A stretch of 64,000 nucleotides of DNA from Brevipalpus yothersi (GCA_003956705.1 QZCP01000291.1:1-64000); one strand, 5' to 3'; positions 38,215 to 50,132 are shown, counted from the stretch's first letter. Numbers and translations are program-made. Notes: generated by a model not told the origin, from the sequence alone.

Positions 38215-39067
38215 CAAGTGCAAGATTATTAATGATTGAACATTGCATTTGATTGCTTTTAAGGAGAAAGAGAGATAGAAAAACATCTAATCCTGTCAGC
38301 TTAATTTTTATTTGTCAAATTGAGAAGTACTTCCCTATTTTTTACATTTCATGAGCTAAATGAAAGGTTGTTTCACCAATGACGAATAGAGGTATTTTCG
38401 AATTGACTAGCTGGAAAAACGGAATTCCTATTTTTCTTTCGATCAAGGAATTTTGGAAACCTGAATCCCTTGTTACTGTCTTGAATAAGTCTAGAAATCT
38501 TTGCTAGCAAAATACAAAAAACTGGTAAAAAAATTCGCCACTTTTCGTCGAAATTCGATAGTAAAAGATTGTCACCAAAGAACTGAAAATATCATTTGAT
38601 AGACATAAGACGTGACATGAAGGGAAAGAACTTGCGACGTTATAAACGCTGCAAGTGCTTCACAGTATTGACAGCCTAAGAATATCGTTTTAGCATGGAA
38701 GTAATTTTTGTTGGGAAAAATGTTTTACTTTATTTTACTTTATTGCTCAAGAATTTTATGTAAAATTTATGTTTTCGAGAAGAAGGACCGATTTCCAATT
38801 GAACTGTAATGGACATTATTATCACTGAAAAATGGTGACTTTATTCTTCTCTCACCACACACAAACATACATATAATTTTGTCTCAATTTTTCCAGGATA
38901 GGGAACATTTGGTTTTTTTCATTTCACTATTATCATCTTCTTCTACAAGAAGGACCACTTGGACGAAAAAAATTAATCATGCAATCCATGAGTTTATGCA
39001 TACTTTTACAAAAAAAGGAAGCACAAAAAATCATGATGATGGTTTTTTCGTATCGAAGAAGCTATAA
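38215..39067. repeat. spacer repeat, unit 1 (no EFA6 exon)
   Basis: The left part (38,215-38,370) matches 43,700-43,840 beside FPPS-B. The middle is diverged. The right part (about 38,780-39,067) is almost identical to 32,190-32,480 and 44,300-44,582. It ends abruptly at CGAAGAAGCTATAATG, before the position where the EFA6 exon lies in units 0 and 2. Confidence 0.8.
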
Positions 39068-40336
39068 TGGAGTTCAAAATCATATGCATATGCATCTGGT
39101 GAACAAATTTTTATAAGACTTTTCGTGTAACGAAATGTCACAATTCCAGTGAATATTATAACAATATTTACCAGCAATGAGTAAGTGAGAGAGAAAGTAG
39201 AAGATGAGAAATTCTAATTCAGACAACTTCGCTTAGATCATTTAGAGGCAATTCTTGTCGGCTTTAAAGTTGAGAAATTCATGAATCATGAAGTAGAAAA
39301 CGTTTGCTCTACTCTTGAGATGTATTCTATCTATCTATTGATACATGATGAAACTTTTTCTACTACTATCCACTGAATACTCATTGCAGCTCATGGTGCG
39401 AAATTAAGCTTCCAACATCTTTGGAAAAACTTCATCGTCTTTCTCATGTGCATGAACTTGTGAGTTCATGTTTCTATGGATTACTGGGCTCAACTGGTCC
39501 TAAGTTTAACGGAATTCTTTCTCTCTCTCTCTCTCTCTCTCTTGGTTCATTCCAAAATACACAACTGAAGAAGTTGCGAATCAATGCTGACTGTAAAGTT
39601 AGAATATGTATATTTGATGATAATAATAATAATGTATTCCTCTTAATCATCGATATTTAATGGATAATGTTCTGTTTTATTTCCTACTCAAAAGAAGGCG
39701 CAGATGTGAGGCAAACTCTGAAAAAGATACTCTCTTGTTTTGTGTTTTTTTTTGTGTTAATTAATTAATTAACTAAAACACGTTTCATCCATTTGATTGA
39801 CACTTGCCTTTTGCTCTAAATTGTGTACAAGATAGTAGTGCTCAAAAACATATACCATCCGATAACTATACATCATATAAATATTGGGGAATAAGGCTTA
39901 TTAATTTGGAGTGTGTTGCTTTCTTGAATTTTCAAGAAGCCCATGACTTGAGCTTTAAGAATTGAGCTAACAGCCTCAAAGCGACTTCAAAGTCGTTGAA
40001 AAACATCAATTAGTCTTTTTGGACAATCAAATGGATTGAATTTGATACTAACTTGCTCAGAAACACTCAATAATGCCTCCCATTGATGTAATCTAGAAGT
40101 TTATACGCTTCATATTGCGCCTTAACGGCCATTTTTTCTTCTCAATCTGCTATCCGTATCCCATTATTCCCTTCCCTCTTCATCCAGCAGAGGTATCAGA
40201 GGAACACGGCCAAAAAGGCTAGATCGCCTCTGATATTCTCTTTCCTACTTCTTCCCCCTTCCCCCTTTTCAGGTACTACATTAAAATAAGGTATTCATCT
40301 GCACTTGTCTGTAAAGATGAAATTAGAAAAATAAAT
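39068..40336. other. intergenic interval inside the FPPS/GatC array
   Basis: AT-rich, with a short (CT)n at 39,520-39,542 and no supportable exon. It separates the truncated spacer from GatC copy B. Confidence 0.6.
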
Positions 40337-40416
40337 CGTACTTGAACTGTTTTCTTTGCGATAGAATTACAGGTTGATTGATTGATTGATTCCCTAGTGA
40401 GGTGAAATAAATTATC

Positions 40417-40758
40417 ATGAAGTCTGTTCAATTGGCCAAAGTTATTCCTGTTTTGGAGCGAGTATCTGCCCTCAAGTTGTCGAATAACCATGAATTGTTA
40501 ACATCGCTCAGTAAATCGATTAAACTGGCATCAAAAATGGATGAAGTGAATGTTGCAAATGTTAAACCTCTATATCATGTGATGGAAGGAGGAAGACTTT
40601 TTCTACAAGAGGATATAGTCGAGAACCAAGACCGGAAGAAAGTGATGAAAAATGCAACAGAGAAAATAGAAGACTATTTTGTTACACCATTCAGTTCGTC
40701 TTCACATGAAAAATTTCAAGCCCGAAAGGAAGTGCCTAAAGACGAAAATACTACGTGA
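40417..40758 (+). CDS. GATC: GatC-like amidotransferase subunit, copy B
   Basis: 113 aa, one exon from the ATG at 40,417. It differs from copy A at only a few residues (for example DDVNVEN to DEVNVAN, DREKV to DRKKV, TPLSSS to TPFSSS), and the upstream ~80 bp from about 40,337 match 33,548 onward, including a GATTGATTGATTG run. All GatC blocks are intact (GGRLFLQED, KIEDYFVTP). Unlike copies A and C it has no FPPS gene converging on it; GatC copy C follows 455 bp downstream in the same direction. The reading frame is undamaged, so it may be functional or a very young duplicate. Confidence 0.85.
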   Translation: MKSVQLAKVIPVLERVSALKLSNNHELLTSLSKSIKLASKMDEVNVANVKPLYHVMEGGRLFLQEDIVENQDRKKVMKNATEKIEDYFVTPFSSSSHEKFQARKEVPKDENTT

Positions 40759-41213
40759 ATACTTTTTTTCAACTTTGATGCAGCACAATAACTGTTCTGT
40801 GTGAGAATTTATTTTGGAAGCGAAAATTTTTTTGGAACAACAGAACTGTACTCAATTATTATCATAATTATGCCCTGACTTGAGGATGGAGCCATTTATC
40901 TTCTCGATAGTCTGTGTAAAAAGAGAACAAGAGCAATAAAACATCAACGGAATCAGCCTGCTCCCAGCCATCAACGATAGGGACATGAAGATATGAAAAT
41001 TGTCATATCTCCAAAACTTCAGATTATTCAGTTAGGTAGGTCAAAACCGAAATATTCACCAAAGATACTCAACTCAACTCACGAGCTATGAAGATGGTGA
41101 TAGATGAGAGACAAAAAACCATATCTGAAACCTTGAATGCTACTCAAACATTACTCTGGGTGTGTACTAAGCACACTGTGCTTTAATTGATTAATTTTCG
41201 TTTGTTGAAACAA

Positions 41214-41561
41214 ATGATCATAAAACCTATTGAGCTGATGAGAGTTGCTCCAATTTGGCAGCGAGTGTCTGTCCTCAAACTGTTAAATAACCATGGATTG
41301 TTAGGATCTCTTGGTAAATCGATTAAACAGGCATCGAAAATGGATGAGGTCAATGTTGTCAATGTTGAACCTCTACACCATGTGCTGGAAGGAGGAAGAC
41401 TTTTTTTACAAGAGAACAAAGTCGATTATCAGGCCCGAAATAAAGTGATGAATAATGGAAAGGAGAAAATCGAGGACTATTTCGTCACTCCGTTAAGTTT
41501 GTCCTCACATGAGAAATTTCAAGCCCGAAAGGAAGTACCCAAAGACGGAAACAATGCGTGA
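41214..41561 (+). CDS. GATC: GatC-like amidotransferase subunit, copy C (divergent)
   Basis: 115 aa from the ATG at 41,214. The residue aligned with the Met of copies A and B is Ile, so the start has moved two codons upstream; an ATG at 41,238 is an alternative. The GatC blocks are kept (VNVEPLHHVLEGGRLFLQEN, KIEDYFVTPLS), but the sequence differs from A and B at about a quarter of positions. It is therefore the older paralogue. It converges on FPPS-B with only 99 bp between the stop codons, so the 3' UTRs probably overlap or are extremely short. Confidence 0.86.
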   Translation: MIIKPIELMRVAPIWQRVSVLKLLNNHGLLGSLGKSIKQASKMDEVNVVNVEPLHHVLEGGRLFLQENKVDYQARNKVMNNGKEKIEDYFVTPLSLSSHEKFQARKEVPKDGNNA

Positions 41562-41660
41562 ATATTTTGCAGCTTTGCTACAAAAAAATAACTGTTTTTT
41601 GGTAGGAATGTATTTCAACGCACAGATTTGTTTGAAATATGCAATATTATACCCAATCAT

Positions 41661-43478
41661 TCATTTATTACGGTGATGAATCTTTTCCAGGATCCATTCG
41701 AACACTTCCGTTGGCACTTGATCAGTGTATTCGAATTCATCAATCAATGACCTGATCTCTTGATAGTTTTTTTCTTCTAGTTCGGAGTAAACTTTCTCTA
41801 GGTCTAAAAGTTTATATATTTTCTTAACTGCTTTAACAGCATTCACATCGTCTTTACCATAGTTTGCCAATAGAATAGATCGTTGTTCATCGTTGCAAAG
41901 TTTGAGTGCAGTGACAAATGGCCAGCAGCATTTACCCTCCTCAATATCACGACCTACTTTACCGATGATTTCTGGATCCCCAAAGCAGTCCAGAAAATCG
42001 TCTTGAATTTGGAAAAAAGTACCACACTTGAGTAGAATTTCTTCAGCCTTTGAGTGAATTTTCTCATCCGTTATATCAGCCAAGTATAGAGCGAGACGTA
42101 TGGGTAGTGAAAAGCTATAATACGCTGTTTTGTATTTCACGATTGTTTGGTAGGTTTTGTCATCGAAATTAGAATAGCCCAAACACGTGGATGACGATGA
42201 TTGCAGCATGTCCAGACATTGTCCTTTGGCAGTGAAGTCAGTAATCTAATCATCGAATGGAAAAGGATAAGGCAATCAGGACATTACGATGTAAATGGGA
42301 GAAGAAGAAAAAAATTTTTAAAATAATGCACAAATACTCTGTAATAGATAAAAAGTACCCATACCCCTGTTAAACTGTATCTTCGAAGTCGAAAAAAGAT
42401 GAAATTTTATCTTTGGGAACTCACCTCATTGAATAACTGGAGCATTCGAAGATAAGTAGGTTCTTGAGACAAGTACTCTCTGAGTAAGGTATATAAACAG
42501 CAATTCAATAGAATACCATCGCTTATAGCAATCATTCCAACCTCCTTCTATGTGTAGAATGATGGCAAGAGAGAGAGAGAGAGGAAAAGGAATGAAGTTT
42601 GTATAATTATTATCTTCATCAACATCATAACTGACACAGGACATGGAGAGAAGAAAATATTTTAGAGATGGATGACAGTAAAGCAATTCATTAAGTGTCA
42701 AATAGGCTACACATAAATAAACTTGCTTGGTATTAAAGCAGAATTGGGTGTCCTGATTTTGGCTCGCTATGGAATGTTATCTCTCCTTCTCGAACTGGTG
42801 TTTTGGTTGAAAAGTTCATGTACATGTCACTCACCTTTTTATACCAACACGGTTGTCCCCGACGAGTAAGAGACTGGTCCATAATGTCATCATGGACAAG
42901 GAAAAATGCTTGTAGCAATTCAATGCACCAACCAAGAATGCGAGCTAGCCCTGTTTTATCCGCTGAACCATTTGTGTTAGCCACTTTGATGTTGGAGGAA
43001 TCACTGACTACCGGTTGACCATTGTGATCACCATTGACTCCATTGGAATGATGTTTAATAGATTTGTTTTTAATCAATAATTTGTAGGCCAAAACGAGAG
43101 CCATCCCTCGGTTTTTCTTCCCATGGGGCACATTGTATTCGAGCACCTGAATGGAGAGAGAGACCAGAAAAGGATTGATCAGATAAGGAAATTAATACTT
43201 TTGAAGGTTCTCCTGATTACAATACAGGAGAGAGCATCGAGAAAATATTATCAATAACCAAGCGTTATCATTTTTGAATACAATATGAACTCATTCAATC
43301 ACAATCAATTATGACTATTCACACAGACATATATTTTAAATGTCATTCAACTCACTTTTCTCAACCAGTCGGCTACCGGTCCCATGTCCGGATCGATACA
43401 GTTGACCAGCCTTTCTACTACCACATCGAAAGTTTCATCAAACAACTTGTCTTCATTCATTTTTGCATAGAAGCCCAT
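41661..43478 (-). CDS. FDPS: farnesyl diphosphate synthase, copy B (short N-terminus)
   Basis: Four exons, 43478-43356, 43146-42835, 42547-42425 and 42245-41661, encode 380 aa. Exons 2, 3 and 4 are exactly the length of those in copy A (312, 123, 585 bp) and all are phase 0. The Asp-rich motifs DDIMD (127-131) and DDFLD (268-272) and the Phe-Phe pair before the first are intact, so it should make farnesyl diphosphate in the cytosol. The start at 43,478 (MGFYAKMNEDKLF) lacks the presequence and Asn-rich linker of copy A. The insert before DDIMD has the same length but many substitutions, while exon 4 differs from copy A at only about 7 of 182 aligned residues. Upstream alternative exons are possible. 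Confidence 0.91.
41664..41669 (-). terminator. AATAAA embedded in the last FPPS-B codons
   Basis: Asn-Lys-stop reads AATAAATGA; the hexamer is shared with FPPS-A. Confidence 0.35.
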
Positions 43479-43699
43479 CTTTATTACCACAAAAATTAAC
43501 AGATATGAATAAATATATCTTCTTACACCAACACCGTTCAAACGTTAATACTCAACTGTTTTACTAACTCAAGTCAAACATGAACGAAGTGAAGTTAACT
43601 TTCAACGAAGTGAGACATCTCATGAGTTTGCGCTCTTTTCCCGCGTCTTTTGATTCACTTAATTTTTAGGCCGCTAAATTCGATATTCTTGAAACTTAA

Positions 43700-45330
43700 A
43701 CAAGTGCAAAATTATCAATGATTGAACAAAACATTCGATTGTTCTGGAAGATGAGGTGAGATAGAGAAAACATGCAATCCTGTTGGCACAATTTTTATTT
43801 GTTAAATTGAGAAGTGTTCTCTTATTTTTCACAGCTCATACAATGGTGAGAAAATTTCTTCACTAGCCAATTGTAGCCCAGGGCAATTTTAGACTGACTG
43901 ACTGAAAAAAAAATGAAATTCCTATTTTCCCTTAGATTGGGGAGCGTAAAGAATTTGAATGCTTCCGTTACTGAGTTGAATTTGTCTGTTAATTTTGGTA
44001 ATTTCCTTTGTATCAAAGTAGGAGTTACTATAGTAAGAAATTTTGCCACTTTCCTGTCTAGATACAACACTGAAAGATGTTTGTCCATAAAATGATATTT
44101 TGAATTAAAATTAAGAGAAGGTTGTGACATCAGGCGGAAGAATTTACGATGTTTTTAACACTGCAAGTGCTTGACAGTATTATCGAGTGTCTGGAGTGTC
44201 GAAGATTTGAGAACATCGTTATAACATGAAAGCAATTTTGACTATGAAAATGTTTCACCTTGTCGCAGAGAATTTTATGCTAGATTTATGTTTTTGAGGA
44301 GAAGAACCGATTCCCAATTGAACTGTAATGGACATTATTATCACTGAAAAATGGTGACTTTATTCTTCTCTCACCACACACAAACATACATATAATTTTG
44401 TCTCAATTTTTCCAGGATAGGGAACATTTGGTTTTTTTCATTTCACTATTATCATCTTCTTCTACAAGAAGGACCACTTGGACGAAAAAAATTATCATGC
44501 AATCCATGAGTTTATGCATACTTTTACAAAAAAAGGAAGCACAAAAAATCATGATGATGGTTTTTTCGTATCGAAGAAGCTATAATGACTTCTGAATAGG
44601 TTGAAATTCAGTTTAAAACTTGATGAACAGTAAAAACAGAGAGACTTCATGCTTCCATTTATCCTGGGATCACTTTTGAGATCACCAACAATATACATTT
44701 CACAATGGATTGGTCATTTACAGCCGAACTGTGTGAATCTATACAGATGTGAATATTATATCATCTATATCAATTCTCCATCCGTTGATCCTCTTCGATA
44801 TCCTGCTCTTCACCAATCGAAAGCTGCGAGAGGGGCTTAGATTTGGATGGCTTGATTGTATGAGATAACAGAGCGCCATGTCCATAGGCTTGTTGTAATT
44901 TGGTTCGTAAAATGGAAGCATATGTGGAGTAACGTTTGAGCTGGAAAGAAAAAGAGAAGGCAAGTGATGAGAAATTGTATCCAAAAAAGAATAAATAAAA
45001 TCGATGAAGATTGTATGGAAATAAAATATCGAGTTTTGAATTTTTTGTTCAATCCTTGTTCCAACATATACCCACAATATTGTCAATATTGTACGTGCTC
45101 AACCATCAGCTTGGGAATTCATGCATTCTAATGAAGAAGAATGAAGAGAAGTAAGAATGCTGAGGAGAAAAAGTTTACTTTTTTTTCAAATTTTTTCAAA
45201 TTTTGGATGGATCACCGAGTCTAAGGCAAATAGATTGATAATGGACAGACATGAATGGTATTCCATCTTTTATGGAGAAGATGAAGCAAATTTCTCATAC
45301 TGAGCCAACCATAGTCACATTCAATGAATC
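43700..45330. repeat. spacer repeat, unit 2 (with the EFA6 last exon in place)
   Basis: This is the most complete spacer: it contains sequence matching both unit 1 (43,700-43,840) and unit 0 (43,850-45,327), including the EFA6 terminal exon, its likely 3' UTR and ~390 bp of EFA6 intron. The probable EFA6 poly(A) signal (minus strand AATAAA) is at 44,359-44,364. Confidence 0.85.
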
Positions 45331-46321
45331 AATCATGTTCGAAAAATAAGCCAGTGTTGGGTGCATATCATAAAGGATCTATACCGTATATTGATAGAGA
45401 GAAAGAGAGAGAATGGGAAGCAAAAGTCTATGAGAGACTCACAGCTGAGACTGGACAGAAATCTATTCAGATTGAGGTGGAATGGTTGAGGGAATAATTG
45501 TGTAGACGTATACCTCGAGCTATCTGAAACTGAACAGAGAAGGAATCGATCGTCTATCGAGAGTAAGAGAAAGAAAGTGGTGGTGAAGAAATCGATCGGA
45601 ATTATTTGTGAGAATATAATTCAACTCCTAGAAGACTCAACACAAACACACTCTCTCACACACATACACACACAGCTTCACTTACATGGACTACCATTTC
45701 CATGAGAACCTTTCTCGAGAGAAAAAAAAGTGGAAAAAGAGATGGTCTAGCCAGGGTTTTAAAAACAGAAAGTAGAGAGAAAGAAAGAAAGAAAGAAAGT
45801 AAAGAGAGAAGATATCATGCTGCTGGTGAAAGTAAATCAGGGTGGATATAGAAGCTAGTGAAGAGGAGAAGAGAAGAGAGGAGAAAAAAAATCGAAATAT
45901 TCACCAAAGGTATGTAATCTTTTCGTCAAACTCATGGTCCAACAATGTGGATATAGTGAGCTCAACAAAAGCTGTGTATATACACGCATTGAATAGACCA
46001 TGACAATGAATAGCAGATTCGAGAAAAGTTATTCCAAAGAGGAGAGAGAAGGAAGAAAAAATCGTGAAGCTTATTTGCTAACATTTTGAATCTGTCGAAG
46101 CGTTAAGATGGAAGAAAAAGAATTGATCAAATTTTTTGATTTTGATGGACCATCTGAGCAAAAAAAAGCCATGAGACTAGGGGAAAGTGGACATCAAGGC
46201 AAGTAGCCATGAAGATAAGCCAAATTCGATAGTAGAGAAAAGCTGAAGATTACCGGGTGATTGAGGAATTAATGATTTCTGGAAACGATGAAAAAAATAT
46301 TCCTTGGACATTAGTCAAGAT

Positions 46322-46383
<62 letters not shown>

Positions 46384-48488
46384 AAGATAACGGACTTAGG
46401 AGGAGTAAAGAAACAGAAAAATGATCAGATAATTGAGTCACTAATAGTCAAGGATCGAGAAGAAGAAAAAGAATAGAATAGAATTCCAATTCTACTGATA
46501 CATGACGATTGCTGACGCCATTCCAAGACAGAATAATTCTAGTGAAAGCATATCATTCTGTCTCTATCTCAAAATAGAAAGGAAACTTTCTCTCACTCTT
46601 CTCAATGTCATGCCATTTGACGTTCACTAGGAGAAAGTTTTCTTAGAAGGAAGATGCAACTTCCTCAGTGTGTATGATCATAAATCAGAGACAGAGAATA
46701 TATCGTCAGAAAAAGAAAAGGTATATATACATGTATTTATAACACTACAGAAAAATGGAAGGCTCATTGGCAAAGCTCCTCATTATTAGTGGCTCACTTG
46801 CATCGCAATTCGACCATCGACCTAATCTTGAGAACAATGAGACAAGTCGATATTGATTGGATTCCAGAAGAAAGGAGAGAGAGGATGAGAGAAAGAAGTA
46901 TAATGATGAAAGAAAAGATGATTTGTGGATGCTGATTACAATTAACGAATCATGGATGGATGCTTATCTATCAGCATGAAATAGTAGATACATACACATA
47001 CACTCATACATTCAATGTTCCTTCAAGAATGGCCAGGTTCACAATGACATTCATTGAGTGTGATCGTAAAGGTGATTAACGAGCCACAACCAAGGCTACA
47101 GAGGATATACTGACCTGAAAGATATCCTACCCAGAGATGAGAAAAGCAAGAAAAAAGAGTGATGATGGAGTTCAGACTGAATTTATAACAAAGGCAACCA
47201 GAATAATTGGATAACATATGAAAAATAATTTTTTAACTCATTCTTTCATACAAATAATAATAACCTTTTATAATTGTTGACTCTTTCTATAGGATAGTCA
47301 TCTTGTATCTGAGAAATCAGAACCTTATGATTTTTGCGACAAGCTTTTATGCAATCACTGCTGGCATCTTAAGGTGAGATGCCATCCTCCCAATTTTCCT
47401 TTCCTCGATACACATATCGATTTACTCATTAATTACAAAAGAAATATTAGATTTGACGCTGTGTTTTTCTTTCTCTTTTTCCTCTTCTTCTTCTTCTTGA
47501 TGTTGTCTTCTTCTGTCCTGCTGTAAGTTTAACGTAAAAATGAGTGTAAATCTCGAAGTTTAAAAAAATGTAGAAAAATAATCAAAAAATTGAGAGAAAA
47601 ATACAATGTAACATGTGAAGAATGCAAGGTTCAGAAGAATAAGAATGCGATGCCAGCATTGAAACTGTATTCAATCTATGACTGTTGTGAAAACTTTCCA
47701 TAGGACAAGTAAAGATCTGTGGATTGAAAGATAATCGAATGTTTCACATTTTATCAGCTGAGACATTTTTCTTCTCTTTATCTAGAGTTTTTCGGAAATT
47801 CAGTTAATCTTGGCTGTGATTTGATGTAAAGAAATCTAACATACAAACACAGATCAAATTGAATTGCGCCATTGCAGGTATGAAAAGGAATCGATGAAAG
47901 GAGTTATTTCGAAATCTATCCAGCAACAACGATTTCAAAGGGAATCTTTTCCAAGAGTCAATAATTTATTCTATTCACTAGCTTAATACTACTACTGGGT
48001 TCATCATGAAGAGTGGAAGTGAGAGATAGAAAAAAAAGACTGAGAAAGAAAGAGAAAATGAGAGGGAAAAGAGAAAAGGATCAAGAGACAGGAAAAATAA
48101 CAAGAAGCGAAGTGAAAGCGATAAATTACGATTGAATACCAAGTCCATTTGATGTTGAACTTTTTTTTGCTATTCATTTTTCTCTTCACTTTTGCTTCTT
48201 CTATCGTTTCTTTTTTCTATCTACAATCTACCAGCTTTCCCATGAAACGAGAAAGAAAGGGGCAGAAAAGAGAGAGAGAGAGAGAAAGAGGAATACTTTC
48301 TCAACAGGAGAGGCAAATGATAATTCACATTTTATAATCATCAACTGGCTCAACTCTCTCACTCCCTTCGACTCATATGGGTAACATAACATACATATAC
48401 ACAATAAGGCAAAAGCAGTCTGTTGTTGTGCTTGGCAGTCTTTTTTTGACGCTCCCAGCATTGAACGATGAATATATATACTGAAAAG

Positions 48489-48543
<55 letters not shown>

Positions 48544-50132
48544 GAAAGATGATGAAGAAAAAGAGGAGGAGAAGAGGAGAAAAATCATGCTAAAATAAGA
48601 GCATGTTGAGAGAGAGACTAGGGAAACAAGGAGCATGGAAGAATGTTATTGAGTGGCTGGTTTCAAGACTGATCTTGATAAAAGAGCAAAGTATGATGAA
48701 TTCAAAGCTGGAAACCAATTTCACACCGTAGTGAGCACATTAATTCGTCGGGGTCTTGTCTGGTGTGTATACACACACATAGATGATCATTAGTTGTGGG
48801 ACCAAGGAAAATTCGGAACAAAAAATATCATCAACTCGAGAAAAAGAGAGAGAGTGAAGCTGAGAAAAATTCAATTCCAATTGTCCATTTTGGTTCACCT
48901 ACCTCATATTCGAGATAGCTTTGTCTCTCAGCATATTCACTTAAAACTTTCTTGGAGACATTCTTTTCCGGATGTTTGGCAACATGATCCTCCAAATCGG
49001 TGGACAATTGCTGAATACGAGCTTCATGATCACTCAATTGTTCTCTAGTGTTATATTTAGTGTGGCTACTCGGTAGTAGAGGCTTCTGGAATTTTTTTGA
49101 CTGTGATCCAATGGCTGATGGTAGTGGTGGTGCTGACAGAGTTCCTGCAACTAGATTAATGGTATCAACCCACGATTGCAGTTCTTGTGCATCACTGTAA
49201 TAGACAAGAAATAGAGAGGGAGAGAGATAGAGAGAGAAGAACGTTAAATTAGCATGAGAACGGAACGGATGAAGAGGAGAAAGCGGAAAGAGGGATAAAG
49301 TTCGTGATGATGAAAATTCTTCACGGCTCAAGAAAAATGGATAAGATGTCTCTTCTCATTCTTAAGCATAAAAGACAAGTCAAAAATGAAAGAAAGGATC
49401 GGATGATAGAGAATAGATTAGCTATAATGTCAAGCTACATCTATTCATCACATGGTACACATACACCCACATCGGGCTGCTGCATTCTTCTAATTTTCTA
49501 ATTTATATCACAGAAAGCTACACTGCTTTTGGGGTGTTTAGTATAGATTTCCTGTAAGTATATGCATGCAAATCATATATCCCTGAAAATTTTAGAGTAT
49601 ATCACATGTTTTTCATGCCCAATTACTAATTTTATGATTCAATTATCATCAATCTCACCTTGTTTGAAAAAGATATTCACTCTGATCGGGTGTTTGTAAT
49701 CGAAAGACGTATTGTCTTTTGGTATAATCAGCGGCTGGTGTGGCAAGCGCATGATGTATACGAATAGAATTATGTAATGACTCATATAATTGATTTTTAT
49801 GAAAACCTTGTTCATCTTTATGTAAAAATAATACCAAATCGCGTAGAGTAGCATAAAACATTTTCCAGCTTCTTTTACCAAGTGGTGTCCGCTTGCCATT
49901 CACATCGAAGCAACACTTTCTCATGATATAGCCTGCTTTGTACTCGGTGGCCGTATTTGGATTGGGCAGTTTAAGGAATGGATTACTGGTGAGCATGGAT
50001 TGACCACCAAGGATTCCAGATGATAGGCCGCTGGTTGATCCGCCGGATGAAATGGATGAGCCAGAGAGCGGAGAAAATCCAAAACCGAATCGATTTTTAT
50101 CACCATTTATCAAGCTCAGATCATCCTCATCA
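44770..50132 (-). CDS. PSD: EFA6/PSD-type Arf6 exchange factor, 3' end (PH domain and coiled coil)
   Basis: Three exons were found, 50132-49659, 49194-48903 and 44940-44770, giving about 310 C-terminal residues; the introns are 464 bp and about 4.0 kb. The first exon opens at a phase-2 acceptor (TTGTATAG/T). After a Gly/Ser-rich linker comes the PH domain: NPFLKL, YKAGYIMRK, GKRTPLGKRSWKMFYATL, SIRIHHALATPAADYTKR and YVFRLQTPDQSEYLFQTSDA, ending ELQSWVDTINLVAGTLSAPPLP. A coiled coil follows (LSDHEARIQQLSTDL through YLEYE/LKRYSTYASILRTKL), matching the PSD family ending YLEFEKSRYSTYAALLRVKL. These proteins activate Arf6 at the plasma membrane. The catalytic Sec7 exons must lie to the right but were not found. 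If they lie beyond 52.8 kb, the protease gene at 51.8 kb is nested in an intron. Confidence 0.9.
46325..46382. repeat. (GA)n microsatellite, about 58 bp
   Basis: A pure GA run inside the EFA6 last intron. Confidence 0.96.
48491..48541. repeat. (GA)n microsatellite, about 50 bp
   Basis: A pure GA run inside the EFA6 last intron. Confidence 0.96.

Larger units (their letters stand above)
45331..48902 (-). other. large last intron of EFA6/PSD
   Basis: Most of the ~4-kb intron between donor GAG/GTAGGT at 48,902 and acceptor CTTTCCAG at 44,941. It is rich in GA on the plus strand (CT in the transcript), with (GA)n tracts at 46,325-46,382 and 48,491-48,541. A weak plus-strand exon candidate lies at 47,293-47,373. 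No other gene is seen. Confidence 0.75.

Noticed and set aside
38879..39067. Open frame recurring in all three spacers (Ser/Thr/Arg-rich)
   Set aside because: No ATG at its start, and unit 0 carries a small insertion (repeated CATTT) that breaks the frame. Its similarity reflects recent duplication; it more likely belongs to the EFA6 3' UTR region.
43822..44130. 102-codon open frame on the minus strand in spacer unit 2
   Set aside because: In spacer unit 0 (31,760-32,030) the same sequence has indels and an early in-frame stop; the changes do not respect codons, so it is non-coding.
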